From NCBI GenBank assembly GCA_049718765.1, contig JBNARI010000002.1, positions 58,257 through 122,256 of the forward strand: 64,000 nucleotides of DNA. Reading direction: 5' to 3'. The notes beneath the pieces were generated by a model. That model did not search any database. It saw only the letters and a list, made by a program, of their open reading frames with translations, and was not told the DNA's origin. Made by a program: the position numbers and the translations under genes. The stretch is from JBNARI01 sp049718765 (lineage in GTDB: Bacteria; Bacillota; Sulfobacillia; DUMF01). Below, in pieces: positions 1 through 8,424 of the stretch. How positions within the stretch are numbered: position 1 is the first letter of the stretch; each line of letters begins with the position of its first letter.

Positions 1-907
1 CGCCGACCACAATCCGGTCCGGCCTCATCCGCAGCGCATTTCTCACCAGGTCCCGCATGGCTATTTCGCCCCTGCCCTCTATGTTGGGGGGTCTGGTCTC
101 GAGCCTCACCACGTGCTCCTGCTGGAGCTGCAGCTCCACCGTGTCCTCTATCGTGACGACCCTCTCCCCCGCCGGTATGAACGACGACAGCACGTTCAGC
201 AGCGTGGTCTTGCCGGAACCCGTACCTCCCAGCACGACCACGTTCACCTTCGCCTCCACGCAGCGCTGCAGGAACTCCAGAGTTGCCTCGTCAAGAGTGC
301 CAAGCCGCAGCAGGTCCCCGGCGGTGAGCCTCTTACCGAACTTCCGTATCGTGATGCACGCCCCGTCAACGGCCACAGGCGGTACTGCGGCGTTCACCCT
401 GCTCCCGTCCGGGAGCCTGGCATCCACCATCGGGCTCGACTGGTCTATCCGCCGCCCCACAGGTCCCACTATCTTCTGGATCACCGTGCGCACGTGTTCC
501 TCGTCCCGGAACACAATGTTTTCAGCCCTGTGGATCCTGCCGTTCTTCTCGTAGTACACCCTGTCGTACCGGTTCACCATCACTTCTGTGACCTCGGGAT
601 CGTCGATCAGGGGCTGTATGGGACCGTAGCCCAGCACGTCCTGAAGGATCCTTTCCACCACAGCCGCCCTCGCGTGGCGCTGGAGATCTGCCCCCTCCCG
701 GTCCGCTATCGCGGCCACCAGCCTGCGAAGCTTCTCGTCGTCCTGCAGCACGCCCGAGTCCAGCCTGGCGTACAGCGCCCGCCTCACCCGCTCCTCGACT
801 TCGGCCGCGCGCTCGCGCCCCACCGCAGCGGCAGCCTCCGCCCGCGCCCTCGGCGCGCTGGTAGCCTCCTTCTCTTCCATCCGCCTGCGAATCAGTGACA
901 CACCCAA
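1..907 (-). CDS. cpaF: CpaF/TadA-type secretion ATPase (partial)
   Basis: Hexameric ATPase of the VirB11/GspE/TadA class that would power pilus assembly or secretion at the inner membrane face. The gene runs off the left edge, so about the last third is missing. Visible are the CpaF-type N-terminal domain (with PLIDDPEVTEVMVN), the segment ITIRKFGK and a Walker A motif GGTGSGKTT near residue 225, followed by the Asp-box region. A TTG start at 907, directly after the stop of the upstream cpaE, lies 9 nt behind GGAGG (917-921); GTG at 901 is the alternative but its spacing is 15 nt. Last visible gene of the leftward operon. Confidence 0.9.
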   Translation of the reverse strand, partial: MGVSLIRRRMEEKEATSAPRARAEAAAAVGRERAAEVEERVRRALYARLDSGVLQDDEKLRRLVAAIADREGADLQRHARAAVVERILQDVLGYGPIQPLIDDPEVTEVMVNRYDRVYYEKNGRIHRAENIVFRDEEHVRTVIQKIVGPVGRRIDQSSPMVDARLPDGSRVNAAVPPVAVDGACITIRKFGKRLTAGDLLRLGTLDEATLEFLQRCVEAKVNVVVLGGTGSGKTTLLNVLSSFIPAGERVVTIEDTVELQLQQEHVVRLETRPPNIEGRGEIAMRDLVRNALRMRPDRIVVG

Positions 908-2095
908 CTACAGACCCCTCCTCTTCCACCGGAAAAGCCTTGAGATCAGCCCGCCCCTGTGAGACGCGATCACGTCCCCGAGAGCAGGTGTCACCCTTGC
1001 AGCAAGCCCAAGCACGGCATTCGTGAACGGGCAGCTCCTTTCGAGCACCGGGAGCCGGCCCTGGTTCTGCAGTGCCGGCACGCTCTCGTCCTCAGGTATC
1101 TGCGCGACCAGCTCCCACGGCAGCCACTCCTTAACCTGCGCCACCGAGAACGGCGGCTTCCTTGGGACCCGGTTCAGCACCACCCGGATCTTCCTCTCGT
1201 CGGTGTGCGTGAGGGATATGTCCCTGGGCGCCCTGTACACGTCCCTCAGCGTCTGCACGTCCATCGTCGCCACCACAAGCACCGAGGTGGCGGACTCCAG
1301 CCCCACCACTGTGGCGTCCTCGAAGTCGGGGCCGCAGTCCACCACCACCACGTCGGCGTTGCGTCTCATGTACTCGAGCACATCGGTCGCAAGCGCCTCG
1401 TCCAGCAAATCTTTGTTTATGGCCCTCCTTATGCCCGGCACCACGTGGATCGTGCCTTTCTTGCCCACGGGGTATGCTGCGACCCTGGACTCGAAGCGAT
1501 CGTCCTTGGCCTCCGCCCAGGCCTCCACGGAAAGCGGAGTGCTGATCTGCAGCAGTGCGGTCACCCTGGCGTGGGGGTCGAAGTCCACAACCACCACACG
1601 CAGATCGGGCATGTACTTTGCGTACACTGCAGCCAGGTTGCACACGAGAGTCGTCTTGCCCACGCCGCCCTTGGGGCTGTAAACGGTTATCACCTGCTGG
1701 CGCACCACCCTGCTGCGCGGCCCCGGGGGCTCCTCCTCACCGGGACCACTCCATGGCGGCTGTAGCTGCTCGTCGCCGCCAAGTTCATCGAGCACTTCTT
1801 CCAGTTCCAGAGCGTCGAGGGGCCTGCGCACTACGCCCTTGAGCCCCTTCTTGGCGGCCCTCCTGTAAAGGTCAATCCCCGCGTCCCCTGATGCAAGCAG
1901 CACGGGCACCCCACCCAGCACGTGCACGGCCTCAGCACCCATGTCAAGGCTGTCCACCAGTACAGCGTCCGCACCACCGACCCTGCCCCTCAGCTGCGCG
2001 GGGCTGTCCGCCACCGCCAGGACACGCACACCCCGGCCCAGACTCTCTACTTCCCTGACCAGGTCCTCTGCGCCAATAACGCACAACCTCAACAC
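908..2095 (-). CDS. cpaE: CpaE/TadZ-like ParA-family ATPase
   Basis: Tad-system localisation ATPase: a receiver-like N-terminal half (residues about 1-120) and a MinD/ParA-type ATPase half with the deviant Walker A motif KGGVGKTT (near residue 145) and the VVVDFDP and VVVDCGPD motifs. In known Tad systems this protein places the pilus machine at its site in the cell. A longer reading frame opens at 2122, but GTG 2095 has GGAGG 8 nt upstream and begins 1 bp after the end of cpaB, so I prefer it. It directly abuts cpaF, consistent with translational coupling. Confidence 0.88.
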   Translation of the reverse strand: MLRLCVIGAEDLVREVESLGRGVRVLAVADSPAQLRGRVGGADAVLVDSLDMGAEAVHVLGGVPVLLASGDAGIDLYRRAAKKGLKGVVRRPLDALELEEVLDELGGDEQLQPPWSGPGEEEPPGPRSRVVRQQVITVYSPKGGVGKTTLVCNLAAVYAKYMPDLRVVVVDFDPHARVTALLQISTPLSVEAWAEAKDDRFESRVAAYPVGKKGTIHVVPGIRRAINKDLLDEALATDVLEYMRRNADVVVVDCGPDFEDATVVGLESATSVLVVATMDVQTLRDVYRAPRDISLTHTDERKIRVVLNRVPRKPPFSVAQVKEWLPWELVAQIPEDESVPALQNQGRLPVLERSCPFTNAVLGLAARVTPALGDVIASHRGGLISRLFRWKRRGL

Positions 2096-2096
2096 C

Positions 2097-2825
2097 TTAC
2101 CGCCCTCCTCCCGGCTGGACAAAGCCGTACCTCTCCAGCCACTGCCGCCCGGTCACGCCCTGCGTCTGAGCCGCAGACTCGTCCGTGTTCAGCGGGTTCA
2201 GCGCGAACCGGATGGAACCCGACGTCAGCGCGAACGCTATGTCCTCTATCTGCTGCGGCGTCAGGGCAACTACCAGTACGCTCCCTTTGCCCAACCTGAG
2301 CTCAGTGTTCTGCTTCACGTCCAGCACCAGCACGTTCCTCGCGACCACCTTCCCTACACCCATGCCGGTGCCCCCCGCTTCCACCTTCACGGATGCCACG
2401 ATGTCCACCCTGTCACCTGGCTTGATGTCACCACCCACCCCGGTCTCGGCGTCGTACGACAGCGAAAACGCCCTCAGATCCGGCCTACCCAGAGCAGTCA
2501 ACCTCGCAGTCATGACCGACTTGCCAGGCGTCACATCCGCCACACGGGCCATGCGGACCACTTCGCCTGCATACACCCTGTCCCGCAGGTACTGACCCAC
2601 GATGTCTTCCACCTTCCGCACCGCGTCCTGCGGCACGGAAATCACCGGGACTTCCTGCACCTTAACATCGTCTCTCGTCACCAGCTGGTACGCTTCGAGG
2701 TCCCGCACAGCAACCACCACCGGCTCCGTCTCGTTCACGCGCTTCAAAAACTGCACCACCAGCAGCGCAGCACACAGCGCCATCACGACCGCCAGGATAA
2801 GAAAAACCGTGCCCTGCTTCTTCAA
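2097..2825 (-). CDS. cpaB: CpaB/RcpC-like Flp pilus assembly protein (SAF domain)
   Basis: Residues about 7-27 form a membrane anchor; then comes a SAF-type domain (VVVAVRDLEAYQLVTRDD, then a region like LRDRVYAGEVV) and an RcpC/CpaB beta-rich domain with GDRVDIVASVKV and VLVLDVKQ. In Tad systems CpaB/RcpC is an exported assembly factor, probably interacting with peptidoglycan or the secretin; a Gram-positive cell would have no secretin. TTG start with GGGGGG 9 nt upstream. Gene order cpaB-cpaE-cpaF is the order seen in Tad loci. Confidence 0.85.
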   Translation of the reverse strand: MKKQGTVFLILAVVMALCAALLVVQFLKRVNETEPVVVAVRDLEAYQLVTRDDVKVQEVPVISVPQDAVRKVEDIVGQYLRDRVYAGEVVRMARVADVTPGKSVMTARLTALGRPDLRAFSLSYDAETGVGGDIKPGDRVDIVASVKVEAGGTGMGVGKVVARNVLVLDVKQNTELRLGKGSVLVVALTPQQIEDIAFALTSGSIRFALNPLNTDESAAQTQGVTGRQWLERYGFVQPGGGR

Positions 2826-2887
2826 CTATCTCGTCCCCCCCTCACGCAGATCAGAAAATCATCAGGGGCGGCACTCAATCGCCCCCC

Positions 2888-3301
2888 TCAGTCAAGATCC
2901 CCCGGTCCGTTGTGCACCTGTACACTGTAGACCTTCCAGCCGTCCTCAAACTTCATCAGGTCGAGCACGCACACGTGCTGACCGATGCACTTTGACGGTG
3001 TTGCCTGCTCCTCCCAGGTCACCGCGCACACCACCGACCCCCTGGTGCCGTCCCTGTTGGTGCGCAGCATTTTCAGCCTGAGTTCATGCACCTCCCACTT
3101 CACGCCCCTGAGCACCGGCAGCTTCCTGCTGAGGTCGGCATGCGCGTCTCCAGATGTCAGGTTAAGCGCCCTCTCAAAGTCACCGGAATAGTACGCCTGC
3201 ACGTACTCCCTTGCCACGTCGAGCATTTCGGTGGCCGCCTTCCCGGGACTGCACCCGGAAACCAGCACGCAAGCAACCACCGCCAGGCATATGAGCCGCA
3301 C
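2888..3301 (-). CDS. NTF2-like lipoprotein A of the transfer operon
   Basis: A 137-residue protein starting at GTG 3301 (GAGGGG 10 nt upstream) with a lipoprotein signal peptide ending in a VSGC lipobox at about residue 17. The mature part (VAREYVQAYYSGDFERAL ... FEDGWKVYSVQV) has the length and pattern of an NTF2/SnoaL or VirB8/TcpC-type fold. It looks paralogous to the neighbouring lipoprotein at 3348-3779. Family assignment is by pattern only. A role as an outer-face scaffold of the secretion machine is inference. Confidence 0.7.
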   Translation of the reverse strand: MRLICLAVVACVLVSGCSPGKAATEMLDVAREYVQAYYSGDFERALNLTSGDAHADLSRKLPVLRGVKWEVHELRLKMLRTNRDGTRGSVVCAVTWEEQATPSKCIGQHVCVLDLMKFEDGWKVYSVQVHNGPGDLD

Positions 3302-3347
3302 CTGCCTCTCACCCCTCTTTCCCCCTCCCTCTGAAAGGTCGACTGCT

Positions 3348-3779
3348 TCAGGACTTCTCGACCCTCCGCGCCGTGGCAAACGAATATATCTTCCACTGCC
3401 CGGCAACCCTGGCGAACTTCAGTACAGCCACCATGTCCACAGTCGTGGTCCCCGCCCCGGGCACCGTCTGCTCAAACACGTAAGCTGCCACCACGTCCCC
3501 GCGTGTCCGGTCGCGGGAGACCCAGTCGCACTTCAGCTCCAGCCCGGAGACCTTATTCTGCACATTCATCGCCCTGAGAGCGGGCACCGCAGCCCTCATA
3601 TCCGCAAGGGCCTGCCCCGTCAGAAAAGAGCACGCCGTGTCAAAGTCGCGGCTGTAGAAGGCGTTGAGGAACCGAGTCCCCAGATCCACCAGGTCCCGCT
3701 CGGTCGTGTAGCTCCTTGAGCACCCCGCAAGCGTCATTACGGTCATGAGGGCTAGAAGGAGCGCACCCTGCTTCCTCAT
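3348..3779 (-). CDS. NTF2-like lipoprotein B of the transfer operon
   Basis: A 143-residue protein starting at ATG 3779, which overlaps the stop of the upstream CpaE-like gene as ATGA. Signal peptide with a TLAGC lipobox at about residue 20. Mature part: LGTRFLNAFYSRDFDTAC, RTRGDVVAAYVF and QWKIYSFA align by eye with lipoprotein A next door, so the pair probably arose by duplication. The longer frame upstream to 4052 is a shadow within the preceding gene. Function not known; see lipoprotein A for the possible role. Confidence 0.72.
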   Translation of the reverse strand: MRKQGALLLALMTVMTLAGCSRSYTTERDLVDLGTRFLNAFYSRDFDTACSFLTGQALADMRAAVPALRAMNVQNKVSGLELKCDWVSRDRTRGDVVAAYVFEQTVPGAGTTTVDMVAVLKFARVAGQWKIYSFATARRVEKS

Positions 3780-5074
3780 GTGCCGGCTGCGCGCCGCAGG
3801 CCGGCCCGGAGCCGGTCGACAAGTGCCCCTACGGCCTCCCGCCGCACCGACTCCCACGGGGACTCGAGCTCCGGCACCAAGCAGTCGGGTCTGCGGCCCA
3901 GGACTTCGGTTACCTCTTGCCTCGCCCGGTTTAACACCAAGAACTCGCACCCTACCTTCTTCACCTCCCTCTTCACGACCGCCAGGTGGGCGGGGTCCGG
4001 GTCCACTACGAGCACCCTGAGCCACGCCGCTGCCAGCAGTGCTGCAGCCCACTCATCTTCCGCCACACACGGCATGTCGCACACAAACACGTCGGCATTC
4101 ACCTTCGGAGAATTCAGAAACCGTTCCAGCACCTGCCACTCGACCTCCAGCCGGCCGAGCGCCGGGTCCCTGCTGAACACGGTGACCCCTTCAGCCTGCA
4201 GCCCGAAGGGCCCGTCGGTGACCACCAGAGCAGGAGAAAGCACCTTCCCGAGCGTGTCCTCCCCTTCGGGCAGCCGCAGGTACGTGTGCAGCGCGTGCTT
4301 GTGCGTGTCCAAATCCACCAGCGCCACCCTGACCCCGCGCGCCGCAAGCGCGGCCGACAGGAAAGCGCTCACCAGCGTCTTCCCGCATGGAGCCGGGCTC
4401 CACACGGCCACAACGGGCATCCGGAGCCTCATCGGCCCAGCGGAACCGGCCTGCGGCCCGGTGGGCGAGACCTGTTGTCCGAGCGGGAAAGGATTGCCGG
4501 CGGCCTCTGTTTTACGCTTCGCTGCGGCACTTACGGCAGGCGCCTCCCGTGGCCCAGCCGGGGTCGCCGGTTCCACAGCCCCACGGACCCCTCCCTTCCC
4601 GGCCAGCGCACCGCCCAGCCGGTGGAACAGCTCCAGAAAGTCCCGCTTCGGCCTGGGCTTCGCAGCCGCGCAGCACACCTTCAGCGCCTCCGCGAACGTC
4701 CTTGGCCTCTCGATGCAAGCATCTATGTCCTCCACCCGCACTGCGCGGTCCTCTCCGTAAAACAGGATGTCGTATACCCCCATAGCGATGAGGTCCTTGA
4801 TAAGCTGCGACCCCCGGGGCATGTCGCCGGCAAGGAACACCACCCGCAGCCCGGCAAGCCTTGCCTCGAACACCACGTCGGCCATGTCCTTCGTGCCCTC
4901 GAGGTACGCGGATAAAAGCAGCACATCCGCCTCGGTGCGCTTCACTGCGTCGAGGACGGCCTCCCGGTAAAACACCCTTGCGCAGACCTCCACACCGCCC
5001 CCCTCTGCCATCTCCTCGTAGTACCTGTCCAGCTCATCAACACCCGTGGCAAGGATCAGCCTACTGCGCGGCAC
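3776..5074 (-). CDS. CpaE-like protein with degenerate Walker A
   Basis: 432 residues. The N-terminal 120 residues resemble a receiver or AAA-sensor fold (VLLLSAYLEG, VVFLAGDMPRGSQLI). A low-complexity linker follows (about 145-215), then a MinD/ParA-like half with VVAVWSPAPCGKTLVSA in place of the usual KGGVGKT, VALVDLDTHKHALH and VFVCDMPC. The signature first lysine of deviant Walker A is absent (SPAPCGKT), so dimer-dependent ATP hydrolysis may be altered or lost. It is a second CpaE-like protein in the same operon. GTG start, overlapping the upstream pilin gene. Confidence 0.75.
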   Translation of the reverse strand: MPRSRLILATGVDELDRYYEEMAEGGGVEVCARVFYREAVLDAVKRTEADVLLLSAYLEGTKDMADVVFEARLAGLRVVFLAGDMPRGSQLIKDLIAMGVYDILFYGEDRAVRVEDIDACIERPRTFAEALKVCCAAAKPRPKRDFLELFHRLGGALAGKGGVRGAVEPATPAGPREAPAVSAAAKRKTEAAGNPFPLGQQVSPTGPQAGSAGPMRLRMPVVAVWSPAPCGKTLVSAFLSAALAARGVRVALVDLDTHKHALHTYLRLPEGEDTLGKVLSPALVVTDGPFGLQAEGVTVFSRDPALGRLEVEWQVLERFLNSPKVNADVFVCDMPCVAEDEWAAALLAAAWLRVLVVDPDPAHLAVVKREVKKVGCEFLVLNRARQEVTEVLGRRPDCLVPELESPWESVRREAVGALVDRLRAGLRRAAGT

Positions 5075-5450
5075 GTATCATCACCGCCACCAGCACCGGC
5101 GCAAGCCTCACCAGCGTGAAGCCCACCGCCGTGCACACGGCGATGCCCACCGCGTTCCTCTTCACCGCCTCGTTGTGCCCCAGTGCGCCCGCCGCAAACA
5201 TCCCGGCTGCCACTATCAGGAGCACCACTGCCACGGGTACCGACAGCACCTGCAGGAACCGGATGACCTTCAGGCACACCGCAATGGTCCCCGAAGTCAG
5301 GCTGTCCAGGTTTATGGTCTTCCCGCTGGCGCCAAGCCTGTCCAGTATCTCTTCCGCCGTGGGAACGTCCGTCCCGGCGAAGCACACCCCCGACCTGCCC
5401 CCAACAGCAAGTGCCAGCAGCACACCCGCCAACCTCACAGCACACCTCAC
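5061..5450 (-). CDS. VirB2/TrbC-like pilin subunit (small two-TM protein)
   Basis: About 129 residues: a signal peptide (VRLAGVLLALAVGG ... CFAG), a short polar stretch and two hydrophobic segments (about residues 65-85, beginning VLSVPVAVVLLIVAAG, and 105-128) separated by a charged loop LGHNEAVKRNAV. This is the architecture of VirB2/TrbC major pilins of type IV secretion. GTG 5450 has GGAGG 6 nt upstream; ATG 5456 is too close to it. The gene overlaps both neighbours slightly. A second protein of the same design is at 12741-13109. Confidence 0.65.
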   Translation of the reverse strand: MRCAVRLAGVLLALAVGGRSGVCFAGTDVPTAEEILDRLGASGKTINLDSLTSGTIAVCLKVIRFLQVLSVPVAVVLLIVAAGMFAAGALGHNEAVKRNAVGIAVCTAVGFTLVRLAPVLVAVMIRAAQ

Positions 5451-6526
5451 CTCCATCCTCCAGTGGTGCGCGGGTCAATGCACACCCCGTTCTTCCGCAC
5501 CTCGAAGTGCAGGTGCGGCCCGGTTGAAACTCCTGTCGAACCTACCAGCGCTATGACCTGACCCTCTGCGACACGCACCCCCTCAGCCACAAGGACTGCC
5601 GAGCAGTGGCCGTACAGCGTCTCAAGCCCGCCCCCGTGGTCGATGATCACGCACAGCCCGTAGCCGCCGTACTGCCCCGCAAAGCGAACCACCCCGCCGC
5701 GCAGCACCCGCACCGCAGCCCCCGGCGGTGCCCCGATGTCCACACCGGGGTGGAACTCCAGAGCGCCGGTGACGGGATGCACGCGCCACCCGTAGCCCGA
5801 CGTCACCTCGCCCTCCACGGGCCAGTCCCCACTGTAGCTCAGCCGCTCCAGCGGCCCCACCAGCAGCACCGAAAGATTGGGCCTGCCGGACTCTATGCTC
5901 CTGCCCAGCTCAGCTATCAGCTGGGCCGAAGCGTCGTCCGGCTCCTGCCCCGTCAGCGCGCGCACAGCGGCCTTCAGGCGCGAGTAGTCGGGCGTCCACT
6001 GGCAGCCCTCTCTCACGGGCACCACGTGCGTCCCCGACACTGCACACGAGTACCTGTAGGAGTACACCCCGTCGTACGCACGGGCGCACAACAGGACTGT
6101 CACAGAAACATGGCGCTTGTTGCCGGTTTCCGGATCCTCCACCCAGACCCCCACGGAGCCGTACTCAAACTCAGGCCTGAGCAGGAATGCAGCACTTTCC
6201 AGGTCTGTTTTCCCGCGGCTGCCGGTGAGCACGTCCAGCGCCAGCAGCAGCCCCGCAGTCACCTGGTGGGCCGCTTCTGCGCCGTCCGCAGACCTCACAG
6301 GCACCGCAAGCCGCGAAGCCAGCTCGCGGTACTCGCTCCACTGCGGCTCCGCCTGCGCCCCCACCGGCAGCCCCACGAACACCGACGCCAGACACAGCAC
6401 CGCTACGACCAGGCACAAAATAAGCAGGCCGCTCACTGCCAGCAGCCTGCGCCCGGAGGACAGGAAGCACAGCACCGCTTCCCTAGCGACCGCTACCGCC
6501 GGATTTCTTCGCCGCACCGGTTTCAC
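5447..6526 (-). CDS. Membrane-anchored M23-family murein endopeptidase
   Basis: 359 residues with one N-terminal transmembrane segment (about 27-53) and a C-terminal LytM/M23 domain. Zinc-site motifs are visible: FHPGVDIG (H and D), YGHCS and HLHFEV. The N-terminal outside part is of unknown fold. In conjugative systems of Gram-positive bacteria a wall hydrolase (VirB1 role) opens the peptidoglycan for the channel; that role is inferred from context. Start overlaps the end of the VirB6-like gene by 44 bp. Confidence 0.85.
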   Translation of the reverse strand: MKPVRRRNPAVAVAREAVLCFLSSGRRLLAVSGLLILCLVVAVLCLASVFVGLPVGAQAEPQWSEYRELASRLAVPVRSADGAEAAHQVTAGLLLALDVLTGSRGKTDLESAAFLLRPEFEYGSVGVWVEDPETGNKRHVSVTVLLCARAYDGVYSYRYSCAVSGTHVVPVREGCQWTPDYSRLKAAVRALTGQEPDDASAQLIAELGRSIESGRPNLSVLLVGPLERLSYSGDWPVEGEVTSGYGWRVHPVTGALEFHPGVDIGAPPGAAVRVLRGGVVRFAGQYGGYGLCVIIDHGGGLETLYGHCSAVLVAEGVRVAEGQVIALVGSTGVSTGPHLHFEVRKNGVCIDPRTTGGWR

Positions 6527-8396
6527 CGGCCTTTCCGTACATAACCTGCCGCCACGGTCTCGCCTCGTCCGCTGTCAACCGGCGCCTTGCAGGTGGGCGG
6601 ACCATCCGCGCGCCAGCGTCATACAGCGCCTGCCCTGCCGCTCCGATTTCCCGGCCCACCGGGCCCCCTGCCAGTCCTACCAGGTGACCGCCGATCCTCA
6701 TCCCAATTCCGGTCCCGGCGAGCAGCACACCTCCGGCTGCACCCGCCACCCTGGCGGCCACAGCCGCGACACTCTGCCGCGTCTCACTCTTTTCTCCTCT
6801 TCTCTCTTCCGGTTCGGGCTCCGGCTCACCGCCGCCTGAGGCCGTGTTTGGGCTGCGCTCAGGTGCCCCGAAACCGAAGTCGAGGCAGTACGGCCCTCCG
6901 CCTTCGCCGGTTTCGAATACAGCTCCTATACCAGCCGAACCCCTTACTGCATTCCACGTTATCCCTACGGGCCCCTCATACGTTTCAGGCTCACCCTCGG
7001 GCCACATGTCCGGTTCGTCCACCACCCGAAATGGGAGCCCTCTTCCGCTGGGACGGTACGCCCCGGGCTCGTCAACCGCAAGCACTGGCATGTCGCCCTG
7101 GATGCGTGGTCCGGAAACCCGGGCTGCAGTCCCGGTGGCTCCCGCCGGCGCGGCACTTGCCGCCTGAACAGCCATCAGGGGTACCGCTGCACCGCCCCCG
7201 CCTCCATCGTTGGGGCCCTTGAACGGCGACAGCCCGGCAATCGCTACACCCGCAGCTCCGGAGCGCGCAAGCCCGCCGACCGCGCCGGCCATTATGCTCC
7301 CCAGCGCAACAAGCGATGCCATGCCGCCCACGGCCCCTCCGGCCATGCCTTCCTCGTGCATCCCCAGCCAGTCCAAAAAGCCTATGAGCATTCTCCGCAG
7401 GAACGAAGACACCGGGATCACAAGCGTGAACCCCAGGAGTTTTGCCCAGGCCGTCCCCATGATCCCGCTTTCGCACACCGGGACACCCACACCAAATGCC
7501 AGAACCCGTACCAGCCCGGTGGCCGAAGCAGCGCTCTCGCGCAGGCCAAGCATCGTGAGGAAAAATCCGTAGGTCAGCGCATGCGAAGCGGTCATCATGC
7601 CGTTTGTCAGCAGCTCCGACAGCAGCAACATTGCCGTCCGGCGTGTGCGCCTGGACACCCACGACCAGGCCACAACTGGCGCCAGCACCAGCAGCACGCC
7701 GAGCACGAACTTCCTGATGAGGTACAGCACGTTCATGTAGATCTTCAGACCCACGTCTGCAATCCTCACCAGGCTGTCAAGCAGCGCGCTGCCGGTCGCC
7801 CGCACTCCCCACTCGTGCGTGATGGGCACCGACATCTCCACCAGCCTCGCCTTCCCGAAGCTCACGACGGCCAGGTTGCAGTCCAGCACCAGCCTGAGAA
7901 TGACCGGTGTCGCAAAAGCAAAGAGTGCCGCAAAGCCGGTGTCCCACAGCACCTCCTGCACTGTTGCGCGCTTCGAAGGGCTCAGGATCCAACCGTACGA
8001 CTTCAGCAGCACCACCGTCTGGATCACAATCACAGATGTCGCAAACGCCAGCACGGCCTGGTACCAGGGCTTGACCAGCCCGTACCACTCCGCAGCTGTG
8101 AAGGCATCTGCCATCGGCGAGCCGTCGCCCGTGTTGAACACAAGCTCTTCCACCGGCTTCATCCCGGCCAGATCCGCAACAAGGTCCAGGGCCGACGCGA
8201 TGGCATTGAACGGGGTTGCCAGGATCTGGTCCAGTATGGAGTACGACCCCGTCAGTGCAGGCAATCCCCCCGGCCCTGTGGTACTCGCACCGTTCTGCGT
8301 CGGCAGACTCAGCTCGTCCAGCGTCTGCGCACGGGCAGGCCCCGGCACCGCAGCGACAAGGAGCATCACCACCAGAACACACACCCACCTGCGCAA
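6483..8396 (-). CDS. VirB6/TrbL-like polytopic channel protein
   Basis: 637 residues: cleavable signal peptide (to PARAQ near residue 24), then about six to seven hydrophobic segments between residues 110 and 380 (for example YQAVLAFATSVIVIQTVV and FVLGVLLVLAPVVAW), then a Gly/Pro/Glu-rich soluble tail of about 250 residues ending in basic residues. This is the pattern of VirB6/TrbL inner-membrane channel proteins. TTG start. The long disordered tail is larger than usual for the family. Its position between VirB4 and the peptidase supports the call. Confidence 0.75.
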   Translation of the reverse strand: MRRWVCVLVVMLLVAAVPGPARAQTLDELSLPTQNGASTTGPGGLPALTGSYSILDQILATPFNAIASALDLVADLAGMKPVEELVFNTGDGSPMADAFTAAEWYGLVKPWYQAVLAFATSVIVIQTVVLLKSYGWILSPSKRATVQEVLWDTGFAALFAFATPVILRLVLDCNLAVVSFGKARLVEMSVPITHEWGVRATGSALLDSLVRIADVGLKIYMNVLYLIRKFVLGVLLVLAPVVAWSWVSRRTRRTAMLLLSELLTNGMMTASHALTYGFFLTMLGLRESAASATGLVRVLAFGVGVPVCESGIMGTAWAKLLGFTLVIPVSSFLRRMLIGFLDWLGMHEEGMAGGAVGGMASLVALGSIMAGAVGGLARSGAAGVAIAGLSPFKGPNDGGGGGAAVPLMAVQAASAAPAGATGTAARVSGPRIQGDMPVLAVDEPGAYRPSGRGLPFRVVDEPDMWPEGEPETYEGPVGITWNAVRGSAGIGAVFETGEGGGPYCLDFGFGAPERSPNTASGGGEPEPEPEERRGEKSETRQSVAAVAARVAGAAGGVLLAGTGIGMRIGGHLVGLAGGPVGREIGAAGQALYDAGARMVRPPARRRLTADEARPWRQVMYGKAGETGAAKKSGGSGR

Positions 8397-8424
8397 AGCC
8401 CATCACCCGCCTTTCCTTCTTCCT

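Noticed and set aside
113..898. 261-codon plus-strand frame over cpaF
   Set aside because: It is the mirror of the clear cpaF gene; composition is His/Arg/Pro-rich and no motif is seen.
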